This document shows positions 16,064-22,710 of a DNA stretch of 29,813 nt, one piece after another. The notes below the pieces were generated by a model. The model saw only the letters and a list, made by a program, of their open reading frames with translations, had not been told where the DNA came from and did no database searches. This stretch comes from a virus. How positions within the stretch are numbered: position 1 is the first letter of the stretch; each line of letters starts with the position of its first letter. The position numbers were made by a program, and so were the translations under genes. Location of the stretch: the IMG/VR virus record IMGVR_UViG_3300031952_000101, positions 1-29,813 of that record, one strand, 5' to 3'.

Positions 16064-16691
16064 AAATTGTGCTGTATACTACTAATGCAGTAGCTACACG
16101 CTCGTCCATCTTCAGACCTGCCTTATTAATCTTATAGCACAGTGCTCTAATATTGTCAGTGCTCTTTACGTCTGTTATGGCAGGCAATTGCCACTTAGGG
16201 CTACGCACATATGCAAGCCAGTATGCTATAGCAGTCACTTCGGCATGGTTAGCAGCAGAGTACAGCCTCGGGCTTGGTGGGTATGCAGCAGTAGTAAGGC
16301 CTGCTTTGTACATCAGCACGTGCATTTGGTATATATTCTTGTACGTAATAGCCCCTGTAATCTGCATTGGGCCTAAGCCTCTATAAGTCCAGCCATCATT
16401 AGTCGCTTTGTCACCATTACCTAGTTTATTGGCGTATACAGTATTAGCAATTGCAATGGGCCTGTGCGCTAACTCTTCAGCTAGTTCAGGCCGCTTTTTG
16501 AATATGCTTGGCCATGTCCTAGCAAGGCCCATCTGCGAGTAATTAAGGTTTTCCCTGTAGAAGCTGAATTGTGTTTCTACCCATGCGTTACCTAGTAATA
16601 CAGCTGTCTCTTCTTTGTTAAGGTTAGCTATATTACATGCAGCAAGGAGTTTGGAATAATTAGTCTTCTGTATTTTTGTTGTAAGTTTCAT
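16062..16691 (-). CDS. GH19 (chitinase-type) endolysin
   Basis: A 209-residue enzyme of glycoside hydrolase family 19, which in phages cleaves peptidoglycan glycan strands for lysis. Visible landmarks in order: NAWVETQFSFYRENLNYS (E39 is the probable catalytic acid), the middle NTVYANKLGNGD, and YRGLGPMQITG near residue 107. The first and last are the strongest family signatures. There is no signal peptide or membrane anchor, so it needs a holin for release; none is obvious on this strand. The start at 16691 has GAGGG seven bases upstream and overlaps the preceding stop by one base (TAATG). It is the last gene of the leftward unit. The length is normal for a single-domain phage enzyme without a cell-wall binding domain. 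Confidence 0.85.
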   Translation of the reverse strand: MKLTTKIQKTNYSKLLAACNIANLNKEETAVLLGNAWVETQFSFYRENLNYSQMGLARTWPSIFKKRPELAEELAHRPIAIANTVYANKLGNGDKATNDGWTYRGLGPMQITGAITYKNIYQMHVLMYKAGLTTAAYPPSPRLYSAANHAEVTAIAYWLAYVRSPKWQLPAITDVKSTDNIRALCYKINKAGLKMDERVATALVVYSTI

Positions 16692-17137
16692 TATAAAACC
16701 CTCTTGCAGTGAGTTGATACGAAAGCCTCAAGCCCTGCCATACCGTTAACTAAGCCGTCATAAGCAAATATAAGGTAGTCTGCTATTATGTTCTCATAGC
16801 TTCTCTCCCTTATGGCTGCATCTAGCCTTACATGTGCATGCTCTGTAAGCATAAAGCGCGTAACCCGTGGTTTCCAGCCTTCGACGTGCCTGAAACGCTC
16901 TACAAGCTGTGCATGGTTGCCAATCCATCCAAGCCTGAAACGCTCTACAAGCTGTGCATGGTTGCAAAGCCATTCATGACTACAAGTGTCACCTGTGTCT
17001 AAGCCTTGGGCATCTAAGAACGCTTCTGTCGTTGTGCGTAGTAGGTAGAATTCGTCTTCATCCGGGTGGTGTGGCGATGCAGCCCTGTAGTAGTGCTGCA
17101 TAGCTGTAAGAACTAGACAAACCTTAAGTGTTAACAC
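16691..17137 (-). CDS. Hypothetical protein with recent internal duplication
   Basis: A 148-residue protein. The start is GTG at 17137, with AGGGGG five bases upstream and 14 nt overlap with the RuvC-like gene. An ATG at 17101 has no good binding site. It is His-, Arg- and Glu-rich. Near the middle, NHAQLVERFR occurs twice, 15 residues apart, from a direct DNA duplication. The C-terminal part (YENIIADYLIFAYDGLVNGM) looks helical and amphipathic. It has Cys at several places but no recognisable zinc motif. I do not recognise a family. It lies between the resolvase and the endolysin and is translationally coupled to both, so it is expressed with them. No function is proposed. Confidence 0.65.
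   Translation of the reverse strand: MLTLKVCLVLTAMQHYYRAASPHHPDEDEFYLLRTTTEAFLDAQGLDTGDTCSHEWLCNHAQLVERFRLGWIGNHAQLVERFRHVEGWKPRVTRFMLTEHAHVRLDAAIRERSYENIIADYLIFAYDGLVNGMAGLEAFVSTHCKRVL
16888..16965 (-). repeat. In-frame 45-bp-period duplication (two 33-bp identical copies)
   Basis: The 33 bases at 16888-16920 are repeated exactly at 16933-16965, giving a period of 45 bp (15 codons). The 12 bases between the copies differ from the flanks. Perfect identity over 33 bases, including silent sites, shows that the duplication is recent. Confidence 0.95.
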
Positions 17138-17648
17138 CTTTACCCCCTAAATAAGCTTCAAGCACACCAAGTGCGTCAGCTATGTGTTCATTCTTTGAGA
17201 TGGTGACTTTACCATTGTGTCTAAACCATTGCAAGTTCTTGCCGTACTTTTTATGCATGACTGCAATCATCTCTGCTTTACTCGCTTTAAGTGGCAAACC
17301 TGCTGCTGCTTTTACCTGCTTAGCACTTACATAATGCACAGGCACTTTGTTTACAGCAAAGAAAGCGGCCAGCATGTAGACACTGAATTTACTTGCTGCT
17401 GCACTTTCAGACCTGCATACATTAGGGCTTTCAATAACTACTTGCTGCGGGTAGTACTTGTGTAATAGGTAGTGACCTGTGGATAGGATGTTAGCAAACA
17501 CAGCATGCTTGCAGGTTTTGTCCTGCTTTCGCTGGACCAGGCCAACAGCAACAACCTCAGACACTGCTGCGCCTATACATTTTCCATACACAGCAAAGCC
17601 TGTATTACAAAGGCTGTGATCAAGCGCTAGGGTCGTGCTGTTAGACAT
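17124..17648 (-). CDS. RuvC-like Holliday-junction resolvase
   Basis: A 174-residue protein of the RNase H-like RuvC family, which cuts four-way junctions in replicating or concatemeric phage DNA before packaging. Acidic residues are at expected places: D10 in LALDHSLCNTGFAV, E73 in VVIESPN, and H155/D158 in EHIADALGVLEAYL (the H-x-x-D end motif). A Lys-rich segment (VSAKQVKAAAGLP, then SKAEMIAVMHKKYG) matches the DNA-binding helices. The start at ATG 17648 is chosen because GGGAG lies ten bases upstream and D10 is then placed normally. The frame runs on to 17756 without support. It overlaps the peptidase gene by 8 nt. It probably replaces the T7 gp3-type endonuclease. Confidence 0.8.
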   Translation of the reverse strand: MSNSTTLALDHSLCNTGFAVYGKCIGAAVSEVVAVGLVQRKQDKTCKHAVFANILSTGHYLLHKYYPQQVVIESPNVCRSESAAASKFSVYMLAAFFAVNKVPVHYVSAKQVKAAAGLPLKASKAEMIAVMHKKYGKNLQWFRHNGKVTISKNEHIADALGVLEAYLGGKGVNT

Positions 17649-18150
17649 GATTGTAAAACTCCCACTTTTCGCAGTTAAATGTCTTGGTGGCACTGCCTGT
17701 GTAAGCGTCCATGTGAGACACTTGCTCAATAACTTCGTATGTGTCACCTCTACCATTCCTGTCGTAAAGTAACATCAAAGCCATGTCACCACCACTACCT
17801 ACCGCTACGTAAGGGTCGATCACCTCTACAAACAGAGTCCTGTGTTTACCTCCAGCGCCCGCACTGCTTACTGCGCGAAATGTACGTAAGCTACCACGCA
17901 ATACCATGACAGCCTGCATGTCATAGCTTTGGTCGGTTGTTAGGCAGTAGTATTGTGATGACGGGTCTATTACGAGCTTACTGAACTCATCAAAGAACAG
18001 ATGACAGTCTGCTGCATCTCCCGACAGTCCCATTGCAAAATTAGCTGTAGTTAATATCTTAGATGCAGCTGTATACTTGTTATTGGCTATAGTAAATTGC
18101 AAGTCGCAGCATAATTCTGCCCTGTGGCGGTTAAAAACTATAGTAGTCAT
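17641..18150 (-). CDS. HslV-like Ntn-hydrolase peptidase
   Basis: A 169-residue protein resembling HslV, the proteasome-type subunit of the HslUV protease. After the initiator Met it begins TTIVFNR, as mature HslV begins TTIV. Thr2 would be the N-terminal nucleophile. The next landmarks are a CCDLQFT segment (D at mature position 15, close to HslV D17) and SKI (K at 30, close to K33). Further on, YVAVGSGGDMALMLL matches the 'aiGSGg.yA..a' strand, followed by VIEQVSHMDAYTGS. The length equals HslV (~175). GGAG precedes ATG 18150 by seven bases. No HslU/ClpX-type ATPase is in the window, so it may use the host's, or act on phage proteins alone. Substrates are unknown. Confidence 0.7.
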   Translation of the reverse strand: MTTIVFNRHRAELCCDLQFTIANNKYTAASKILTTANFAMGLSGDAADCHLFFDEFSKLVIDPSSQYYCLTTDQSYDMQAVMVLRGSLRTFRAVSSAGAGGKHRTLFVEVIDPYVAVGSGGDMALMLLYDRNGRGDTYEVIEQVSHMDAYTGSATKTFNCEKWEFYNHV

Positions 18151-18251
18151 ATTAAAACTCCGAAAGTTAGTGTTAGGTAAGTAGTACGTTCACTACTCCT
18201 GGTGATTCCATCCTTCTTGAGGAATAAAACATAGTACGATTTTTAATCACA

Positions 18252-18270
18252 CCCCTAAATGCTTTAGGGG
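18252..18270. other. Perfect 8-bp hairpin in the leader
   Basis: CCCCTAAA (18252-18259) and TTTAGGGG (18263-18270) are exact complements around a 3-base loop. On the leftward transcript it is followed by TGTGATTAAAAATC, which is too U-poor for a strong terminator, so a weak terminator, RNase site or mRNA-stabilising stem is likelier. Confidence 0.7.
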
Positions 18271-18303
18271 CGATAAAAAGAGAGTGTTGTATAGATTGTT
18301 CGA

Positions 18304-18312
18304 ACCTCCTTA
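18304..18312 (-). promoter_or_regulatory. Orphan perfect Shine-Dalgarno
   Basis: TAAGGAGGT reads on the - strand nine bases after the 80-residue gene's stop. All nine bases complement the 16S rRNA tail. No ATG, GTG or TTG occurs within 35 bases downstream. An ATC eight to nine bases on opens a ten-codon frame that ends in the hairpin stem. Confidence 0.6.
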
Positions 18313-18320
18313 ATAAACTT

Positions 18321-18563
18321 TTAGCGGCCATGCTGTTCTTCCTCTATCTTTATAAAAGCAACCACTTTCCTATAGCCAATATCGCTGCCACCCTGCGATG
18401 GAAAGTATAACGTGCCGTCGTCTGAGATTTCCGGCCTTGTTACGTCGTAGTAGACGGTATACTGTTCAGATACCGTCTTTACCAGATACAGTACACCCAG
18501 AGACCTGACCAGGTCTCTACTTGTATTCCCTTTAGTCCATCGCCAAGCTGGGATCGCGCTCAT
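18321..18563 (-). CDS. Hypothetical small protein after NrdA
   Basis: An 80-residue protein. ATG 18563 is the start because GGAGGT lies four bases upstream. The frame also extends to a TTG at 18575 which would place that site inside the gene. It starts MSAIPAWRWTKGNTSRDL and continues with two likely beta-hairpins (LGVLYLVKTVSEQYTVYYD; GTLYFPSQGGSDIGYRKVVAFIKI), so a small beta-barrel-like fold is possible. It ends with a charged EEEQHGR. It has no Cys, membrane helix or known motif. It follows NrdA by 16 nt and precedes the structured leader. A glutaredoxin for the RNR might be expected here, but this protein lacks any CxxC and is not one. Confidence 0.65.
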   Translation of the reverse strand: MSAIPAWRWTKGNTSRDLVRSLGVLYLVKTVSEQYTVYYDVTRPEISDDGTLYFPSQGGSDIGYRKVVAFIKIEEEQHGR

Positions 18564-18579
18564 ATTCACCTCCAATTAA

Positions 18580-20262
18580 TTAACCGTCACAAGCGTCACA
18601 TACAGGCGTAGGCATAGGCTTCTCTGCTGGCCTTAGATAGTACAAGCCAAGTACATTGTCATTACTTATAGCATAGCTGTGAACTTTAGACAAGTAAGCT
18701 TGGTCACCACAATTGTATAGGTTTAGTGACTGCCCTTGGTCTAAATACTGCTGCCTGATACCTGCATGCCTGACAATCTGCATCTGATCAATCTCGTAGC
18801 CAGTTTTGAAGACTTGCTTTTCGTGGTCAGTAAACTGCTCTAAGTGCTGTATACTGCCGTTATTTGCATTAATATCTTCAATCAGGCCTTTGCTGTTTAT
18901 ACCCTTTTCTTTCATTAAGTCTAGGGGTACAGGGTTAACGCGTGACACAATACCTCCTGCCATTTCCTGACTGTAAACGTTACTGAAGACAGGTTCAATA
19001 CCACCTGACACGCCGCCCATGATCAAACTGGTACTTAGTGTCGGTGCTACAGCGCACAATGCCCAGTTGTACTGGTCACCAAATGCAACCTTACCGGTAT
19101 GTTGTGCAAGTGCACGGCTAACACTAATACCTGCCTGCTGTATGCGGTGAAAGATGCTCTTATTCACACGATCTTGTGCATGGAATGGTATACTTTTGCT
19201 TTGCAAGTAAGTGTGGTACCCCATAACACCCATACCTAATGCACGGTATTCCTTGGCAAACTTTAGTGTCCTGGACAGCTCTATGTCATTCCCCCAACCT
19301 TTCTGTGTAGCAAGGTCAACGAACAGTTCGTTTATTGCGTTTAGTACAATAAAAGAATCAGTCAAGACTGTTGGGTGATTACACCACTCGTCATACTTGG
19401 CTAGATTCAGGCTAGACAGTACGCATGTAAATGACAAGTCAGGCGCTGATGGCAAATGGATTTCATTACAAAGATTACTTGCCCTGAAATTTGCTGGCCG
19501 CCCCTGTGCTGCCCAACGGCGCTCAATTAAGTCACGCTTTATCAAGTAGCCTGTGCCTGTTTCTGCTCTTAGCTTCGCCCACGTCTGTAAGCGACGCATA
19601 GCGTCTGCATCGTTGTTGCGAACGGTTTGCATGAATTTATCTGTTAAGATAAAGCCTGCATTCTCTTTAGGGTTGTGTGTAATGTGCTGGCAGTATTCAT
19701 AGAAGTCACCGTGCTCAAATGTTAAATAGCCTGCCCATGCACCTGCTCGGTTTTTCCCTTGACTTACCATACTAGTAGTCTTGTTTATAAGTTCTACAAC
19801 AGGCAGTACGCCTGCTGCTTTTAGGCCGTTAGAAACTAGTGTCCCTCGTGGTCTGATGTCAGACAGGTCTGAACTGGTGCCGAACCCTTCTTTAGTTAGC
19901 TGAGCTATTTCTTTTGCTGCACTGAAAAAGCCGCTAACACTGTCTTGTACATAGTTGCCTGTGCAACTAACAGGCATGCCTTTGTTGGCCTTACCTATGC
20001 TGGTAAGTGCAGGTGTTGGCAATGACAGCCAACCATTCCAAAGCAGGTCAGATACCCGCTCTTGTGTGATAGGTAAAATGCTGTACTTAGGCTGTGACAA
20101 TACAGCCGCGACAGCCTGGAACCTGTCTTTAGGCGTCTCGTCTGTCTCTAGGTAGTTCTTGTTGTATAGCAACTGATACCCTGCTGTTGTCATCCACATA
20201 GGAACTGTTTTACGTGCTTGTGCCGCCTTGCGACGCTCTGAATATATGTCGTACTTACTCAC
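18580..20262 (-). CDS. nrdA: Class I ribonucleoside-diphosphate reductase, alpha subunit
   Basis: A 560-residue subunit that reduces ribonucleotides to deoxyribonucleotides for phage DNA. The active site is clear: C100 (VSCTGN), N263-x-C265-x-E267 (NLCNEIHLP, thiyl radical Cys with Asn/Glu), and C280 (CVLSSLNLAKYD), forming the redox pair with C100. The C-terminal relay pair is C555/C558 (CDACDG). There is no room for the ~90-residue ATP-cone at the N-terminus (E. coli NrdA has 761 residues), so dATP feedback inhibition is probably absent, as is common in phage enzymes. The start codon is GTG at 20262, with GAGGG seven bases upstream. It lies two bases after nrdB. The gene order beta then alpha is reversed relative to E. 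coli. Confidence 0.95.
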   Translation of the reverse strand: MSKYDIYSERRKAAQARKTVPMWMTTAGYQLLYNKNYLETDETPKDRFQAVAAVLSQPKYSILPITQERVSDLLWNGWLSLPTPALTSIGKANKGMPVSCTGNYVQDSVSGFFSAAKEIAQLTKEGFGTSSDLSDIRPRGTLVSNGLKAAGVLPVVELINKTTSMVSQGKNRAGAWAGYLTFEHGDFYEYCQHITHNPKENAGFILTDKFMQTVRNNDADAMRRLQTWAKLRAETGTGYLIKRDLIERRWAAQGRPANFRASNLCNEIHLPSAPDLSFTCVLSSLNLAKYDEWCNHPTVLTDSFIVLNAINELFVDLATQKGWGNDIELSRTLKFAKEYRALGMGVMGYHTYLQSKSIPFHAQDRVNKSIFHRIQQAGISVSRALAQHTGKVAFGDQYNWALCAVAPTLSTSLIMGGVSGGIEPVFSNVYSQEMAGGIVSRVNPVPLDLMKEKGINSKGLIEDINANNGSIQHLEQFTDHEKQVFKTGYEIDQMQIVRHAGIRQQYLDQGQSLNLYNCGDQAYLSKVHSYAISNDNVLGLYYLRPAEKPMPTPVCDACDG

Positions 20263-20264
20263 TG

Positions 20265-21254
20265 CTAAACCCTCACTAAGTCGTAAAAATTGAAACCCTC
20301 TAAAGAATACCCTTTTTGGTATTTAGGTATTGTGTCAAAGAAGTCTACTAATGTAAGTCCTTGTGTAGACTGCTCGAACCAGCCGCTAATCTGGCTGCGA
20401 TTTATATCATACATGCGTGGCAGGTGCAATTGTTTTAAGCAGTGGTTAACACGTTCCCTCACCCAGGTTTGCATGTCGATCTTGTTAACACCACAAAATT
20501 CACCGTGCTCAAATATTAAGTTAATAATGTGATCTTCGTGGGCTACAAGCTTACGCACAGCAGGGTACAGCCTATCTTCAAGCCAGTTACTGCCTTGTGC
20601 TTGCTTACCGTATTTACGTGTTACGTGGTAAAGCCATGCACCACCTGCACTATGTAATGCTTCATCCCGCTCACTGAAATTAACACCATTAGCAATGGCT
20701 GGCATCTTATTATACCCATTAGACCTGAAAGCTTTAAGTACAGCAAAAGCACTGTATAAAGCAGCGCCTTCAATCATGCTGAAGGTCGCTAAGCTAAGTA
20801 GTAAGTCATTGCCTGTGGCTGCTTCATCAACAAATGCCATATGCTCTGCTAGTACAGGATCTTTCAGGTATTCATTATAAAATGCAGCATCATTAACAAA
20901 CATCACTTTATTAACGGTGTCATAGAAAGGGGCATGTACGCATGTTTCCATAAAGCCAAACATAGTTGCCATACGCTTTATTTCAAGAGGCGCAAATGTA
21001 TTAAGCACCTTTCCTAACCAGTAATCCCCGCCTGCACGTACTTCATAGTGTGTGAATGTCTTAAGTATCGTAAGTAGTGCATGCTTTTCTGCCGGTGTTG
21101 TGTCAGTCAGTACAGCGTGCTTGTCTTGTTCAACAAGCATTTCATCTGCACGCCAATTGAAGTCAAGCTGCTGCTTTTCAAATGCCAATGCTTGCTCAAG
21201 CTCTGGGGTGTGCACGTAGGCACGGTTGTTAGTGTCAGTAAATAAGTCAATCAC
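20265..21254 (-). CDS. nrdB: Class I ribonucleotide reductase, beta (radical) subunit
   Basis: A 329-residue ferritin-like subunit that makes the radical for NrdA. Metal ligands and radical site are visible: E71 in THYEVR, E103, H107 and Y111 in METCVHAPFY, E162 in MIEGAALYS, and E198/H201 in RDEALH. The RDEALH motif is typical. Y111 is a candidate tyrosyl radical. E103 and H107 are four residues apart, while E. coli E115/H118 are three apart. I read this at DNA level (ATG GAA ACA TGC GTA CAT) and it is not a frame error. The start codon is GTG at 21254 with GAGG nine bases upstream, one base after the preceding stop. It is co-transcribed with nrdA. Confidence 0.93.
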   Translation of the reverse strand: MIDLFTDTNNRAYVHTPELEQALAFEKQQLDFNWRADEMLVEQDKHAVLTDTTPAEKHALLTILKTFTHYEVRAGGDYWLGKVLNTFAPLEIKRMATMFGFMETCVHAPFYDTVNKVMFVNDAAFYNEYLKDPVLAEHMAFVDEAATGNDLLLSLATFSMIEGAALYSAFAVLKAFRSNGYNKMPAIANGVNFSERDEALHSAGGAWLYHVTRKYGKQAQGSNWLEDRLYPAVRKLVAHEDHIINLIFEHGEFCGVNKIDMQTWVRERVNHCLKQLHLPRMYDINRSQISGWFEQSTQGLTLVDFFDTIPKYQKGYSLEGFNFYDLVRV

Positions 21255-21255
21255 G

Positions 21256-21546
21256 TTAAACTGCCTCTATTTCAAAATTGTGGTTAGAGCAAATTATAGC
21301 CAGCATAGCCATGCAAAGTTCTTTATCCCATATTGCCGACTTCTCGCACTTCATTAGCAATATCTGCTTAAGCTTAAGTAGCTCGGTGTCATCTTGAGAA
21401 GGGACAAAGATGTCCCATAGCATCTGGGCAAGGTCATAGCAGTCTAAGCTATACAAGTCTTTGCCTGTTAGCCAACCGGCTAGCTCGCATGCCATTGCTT
21501 GCCCGTGCATCCTGCACTTTAGCGCTTTTAAATAGTGTTTTGTCAT
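21256..21546 (-). CDS. Hypothetical protein between FEN nuclease and NrdB
   Basis: A 96-residue, helix-rich protein with several Cys and Met residues. It starts ATG ACA AAA CAC in an ATGA overlap with the upstream exonuclease, with GAGG seven bases before. The sequence has a basic N-terminus (TKHYLKALKCRMHG) and hydrophobic helix-like middle (LDCYDLAQMLWDIFV), then LLKLKQILLMKCEKS and a C-terminal MLAIICSNHNFEIEAV. Cys residues are scattered and do not form a zinc knuckle or a thioredoxin CxxC. There is no signal or strong membrane segment. The context suggests nucleotide metabolism or replication, but nothing in the sequence shows a role. Confidence 0.65.
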   Translation of the reverse strand: MTKHYLKALKCRMHGQAMACELAGWLTGKDLYSLDCYDLAQMLWDIFVPSQDDTELLKLKQILLMKCEKSAIWDKELCMAMLAIICSNHNFEIEAV

Positions 21547-22361
21547 AATGGAACCTCTAAGTCTGTGATCATTTTAAGTAACTGTTTGTTCTTAGCAAAG
21601 TCTGCTAACCTGCCTGAAGAAATATAGTACTCTTTGACTGTGCTGTCCAGGTACTTTTGTAGCTTTTTGTTACAGTGTGTATCGGCGAGATCTAAGGGTA
21701 ATGCCTTTGCTGTCTTTACAGGGCCTACACCTTTAATGCCAATTACATTATCAATATCATCGCCCATTAATACCTGCCTGTAATAGTTAAGTAACGCTTG
21801 GGCTGGCGTAATTGTATAAGCAATTTTCTTGTCAGGGTTATAGTGGGTGCCTACTACCGTATCAAGGTCTTTGTCTATGTGCACAAGTACAGAGTCAACA
21901 GCTGCCCGCTGACAGGCGACATGCGCACTGCTGCACACGTCATCCGCTTCATACCCTTCCATTATGATAGGTGCGTAGCGGTGTAAAAACCACTGCTTTA
22001 GATCTTTAAGTAGTAAAGGCTTAGGCTGCGTTCTGTTCGCTTTGTATTGCGGGCATATGCCTAGCCTGAAGTTTGTGCTGCTAGATATGTAAGTTTTAGT
22101 TACGTAGTCATCACAGGGCCATAGCTTTGCTACATTTTTGTGTATAGAACTTATCAGCTGCTTTATAATAGACATAGCAGATTCGAGAGCCTGCTCTTCA
22201 GGCTCTTTGAGCACAACCTGCCTGGTGTGCTCAGTATGTCCTGCTGCTAATAGGTCAGGCAGACTGTCGTACACACTGCCGTCAGGCGCTGTGTGTACTG
22301 TTTGCTGTAAAGACCCTGCTGCTTTATAGAGCATGCTGTCCGCGTCAATGTGTATGTACAT
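21543..22361 (-). CDS. 5'-3' exonuclease / flap endonuclease (T7 gp6-like)
   Basis: A 272-residue nuclease of the FEN/PIN family, which removes RNA primers and degrades host DNA 5' to 3'. Landmarks in order: the N-terminal metal site IDADSMLYKAAG (D6, D8), a RLGICPQYKANRTQPKP arch region with basic residues, the acidic cluster EGYEADDVCSS, a second cluster HIDKDLDTVVG, and GDDIDNVIGIKGVGPVKTAKAL. The last is the third acidic site joined to the helix-two-turn-helix (GIKGVG). All are in the normal order and the length is normal. ATG 22361 has AAAGG ten bases upstream. It ends in an ATGA overlap with the following small gene. Confidence 0.9.
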   Translation of the reverse strand: MYIHIDADSMLYKAAGSLQQTVHTAPDGSVYDSLPDLLAAGHTEHTRQVVLKEPEEQALESAMSIIKQLISSIHKNVAKLWPCDDYVTKTYISSSTNFRLGICPQYKANRTQPKPLLLKDLKQWFLHRYAPIIMEGYEADDVCSSAHVACQRAAVDSVLVHIDKDLDTVVGTHYNPDKKIAYTITPAQALLNYYRQVLMGDDIDNVIGIKGVGPVKTAKALPLDLADTHCNKKLQKYLDSTVKEYYISSGRLADFAKNKQLLKMITDLEVPL

Positions 22362-22385
22362 GCAGTATTAACCTTTTAAGTGGAT

Positions 22386-22703
22386 CTAAGGTAACTTACC
22401 ACGGTCACGGTAAGCCAGGAAAGCCGGTATTGCTGCTGTTGGAAGGTCTGACTCTACTAAGTATTCCACGAAATCCCTACTAACCCAGTCGGCGAAGTTG
22501 TAGTCTTCCAGGGCTTGTAAGGCTATCTTCCTAGCAAGCTCTGCATCTAACCCCTCTAACAGGTCCTTAGCATTTCGGTACTCATACGCCATGGCCATAG
22601 CATTCACTGCTATAATAGCAGCCTCTTTAAGACAATCCCGCCTGGTTTGTGCTATCGCACTCATTAACATTCCTGCTACATCTTTGTCTGTGTATATCTT
22701 CAT
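22386..22703 (-). CDS. Hypothetical Ala-rich helical protein
   Basis: A 105-residue protein with GAGG five bases before ATG 22703, eight bases after the primase-helicase stop. It is mostly helical: MKIYTDKDVAGMLMSAIAQTR, then EAAIIAVNAMAMAYEYRNAKDLLEG and LARKIALQALEDYNFADW. The C-terminus (LPTAAIPAFLAYRDRGKLP) has a Pro-delimited helix. Small residues alternate with hydrophobic ones, which could form a helical bundle but not a membrane span. It has one Cys and no known motif. It is expressed with replication enzymes and might modulate one of them; this is only context. Confidence 0.65.
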   Translation of the reverse strand: MKIYTDKDVAGMLMSAIAQTRRDCLKEAAIIAVNAMAMAYEYRNAKDLLEGLDAELARKIALQALEDYNFADWVSRDFVEYLVESDLPTAAIPAFLAYRDRGKLP

Positions 22704-22710
22704 AAATACC

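Larger units (their letters stand above)
18151..18320 (-). promoter_or_regulatory. Structured leader between an 80-residue gene and the HslV-like gene
   Basis: The only non-coding gap above 100 nt on the - strand. On that strand, from the stop at 18321, it contains in order a perfect Shine-Dalgarno (18312-18304) with no start behind it, a CCCCTAAA/TTTAGGGG hairpin (18270-18252), an AGTAGT/ACTACT inverted repeat (18197-18180), and the GGAG site of the peptidase gene. No convincing sigma-70 promoter was found. It may give the peptidase-resolvase-endolysin group separate expression. Confidence 0.45.

Noticed and set aside
18151-18250. 19-codon frame (ATG at about 18231 on the - strand) in the leader
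   Set aside because: It has no ribosome binding site at proper distance and no protein-like features; kept only as part of the leader description.
18230-18310. Possible tRNA because of GTTCGAACC at about 18299-18306
   Set aside because: The bases on either side of the T-loop-like motif do not form a five-base-pair stem, and no acceptor or anticodon arm can be drawn.
18321-18563. Glutaredoxin or thioredoxin for the RNR
   Set aside because: The gene next to nrdA has no Cys residues and no CxxC motif.
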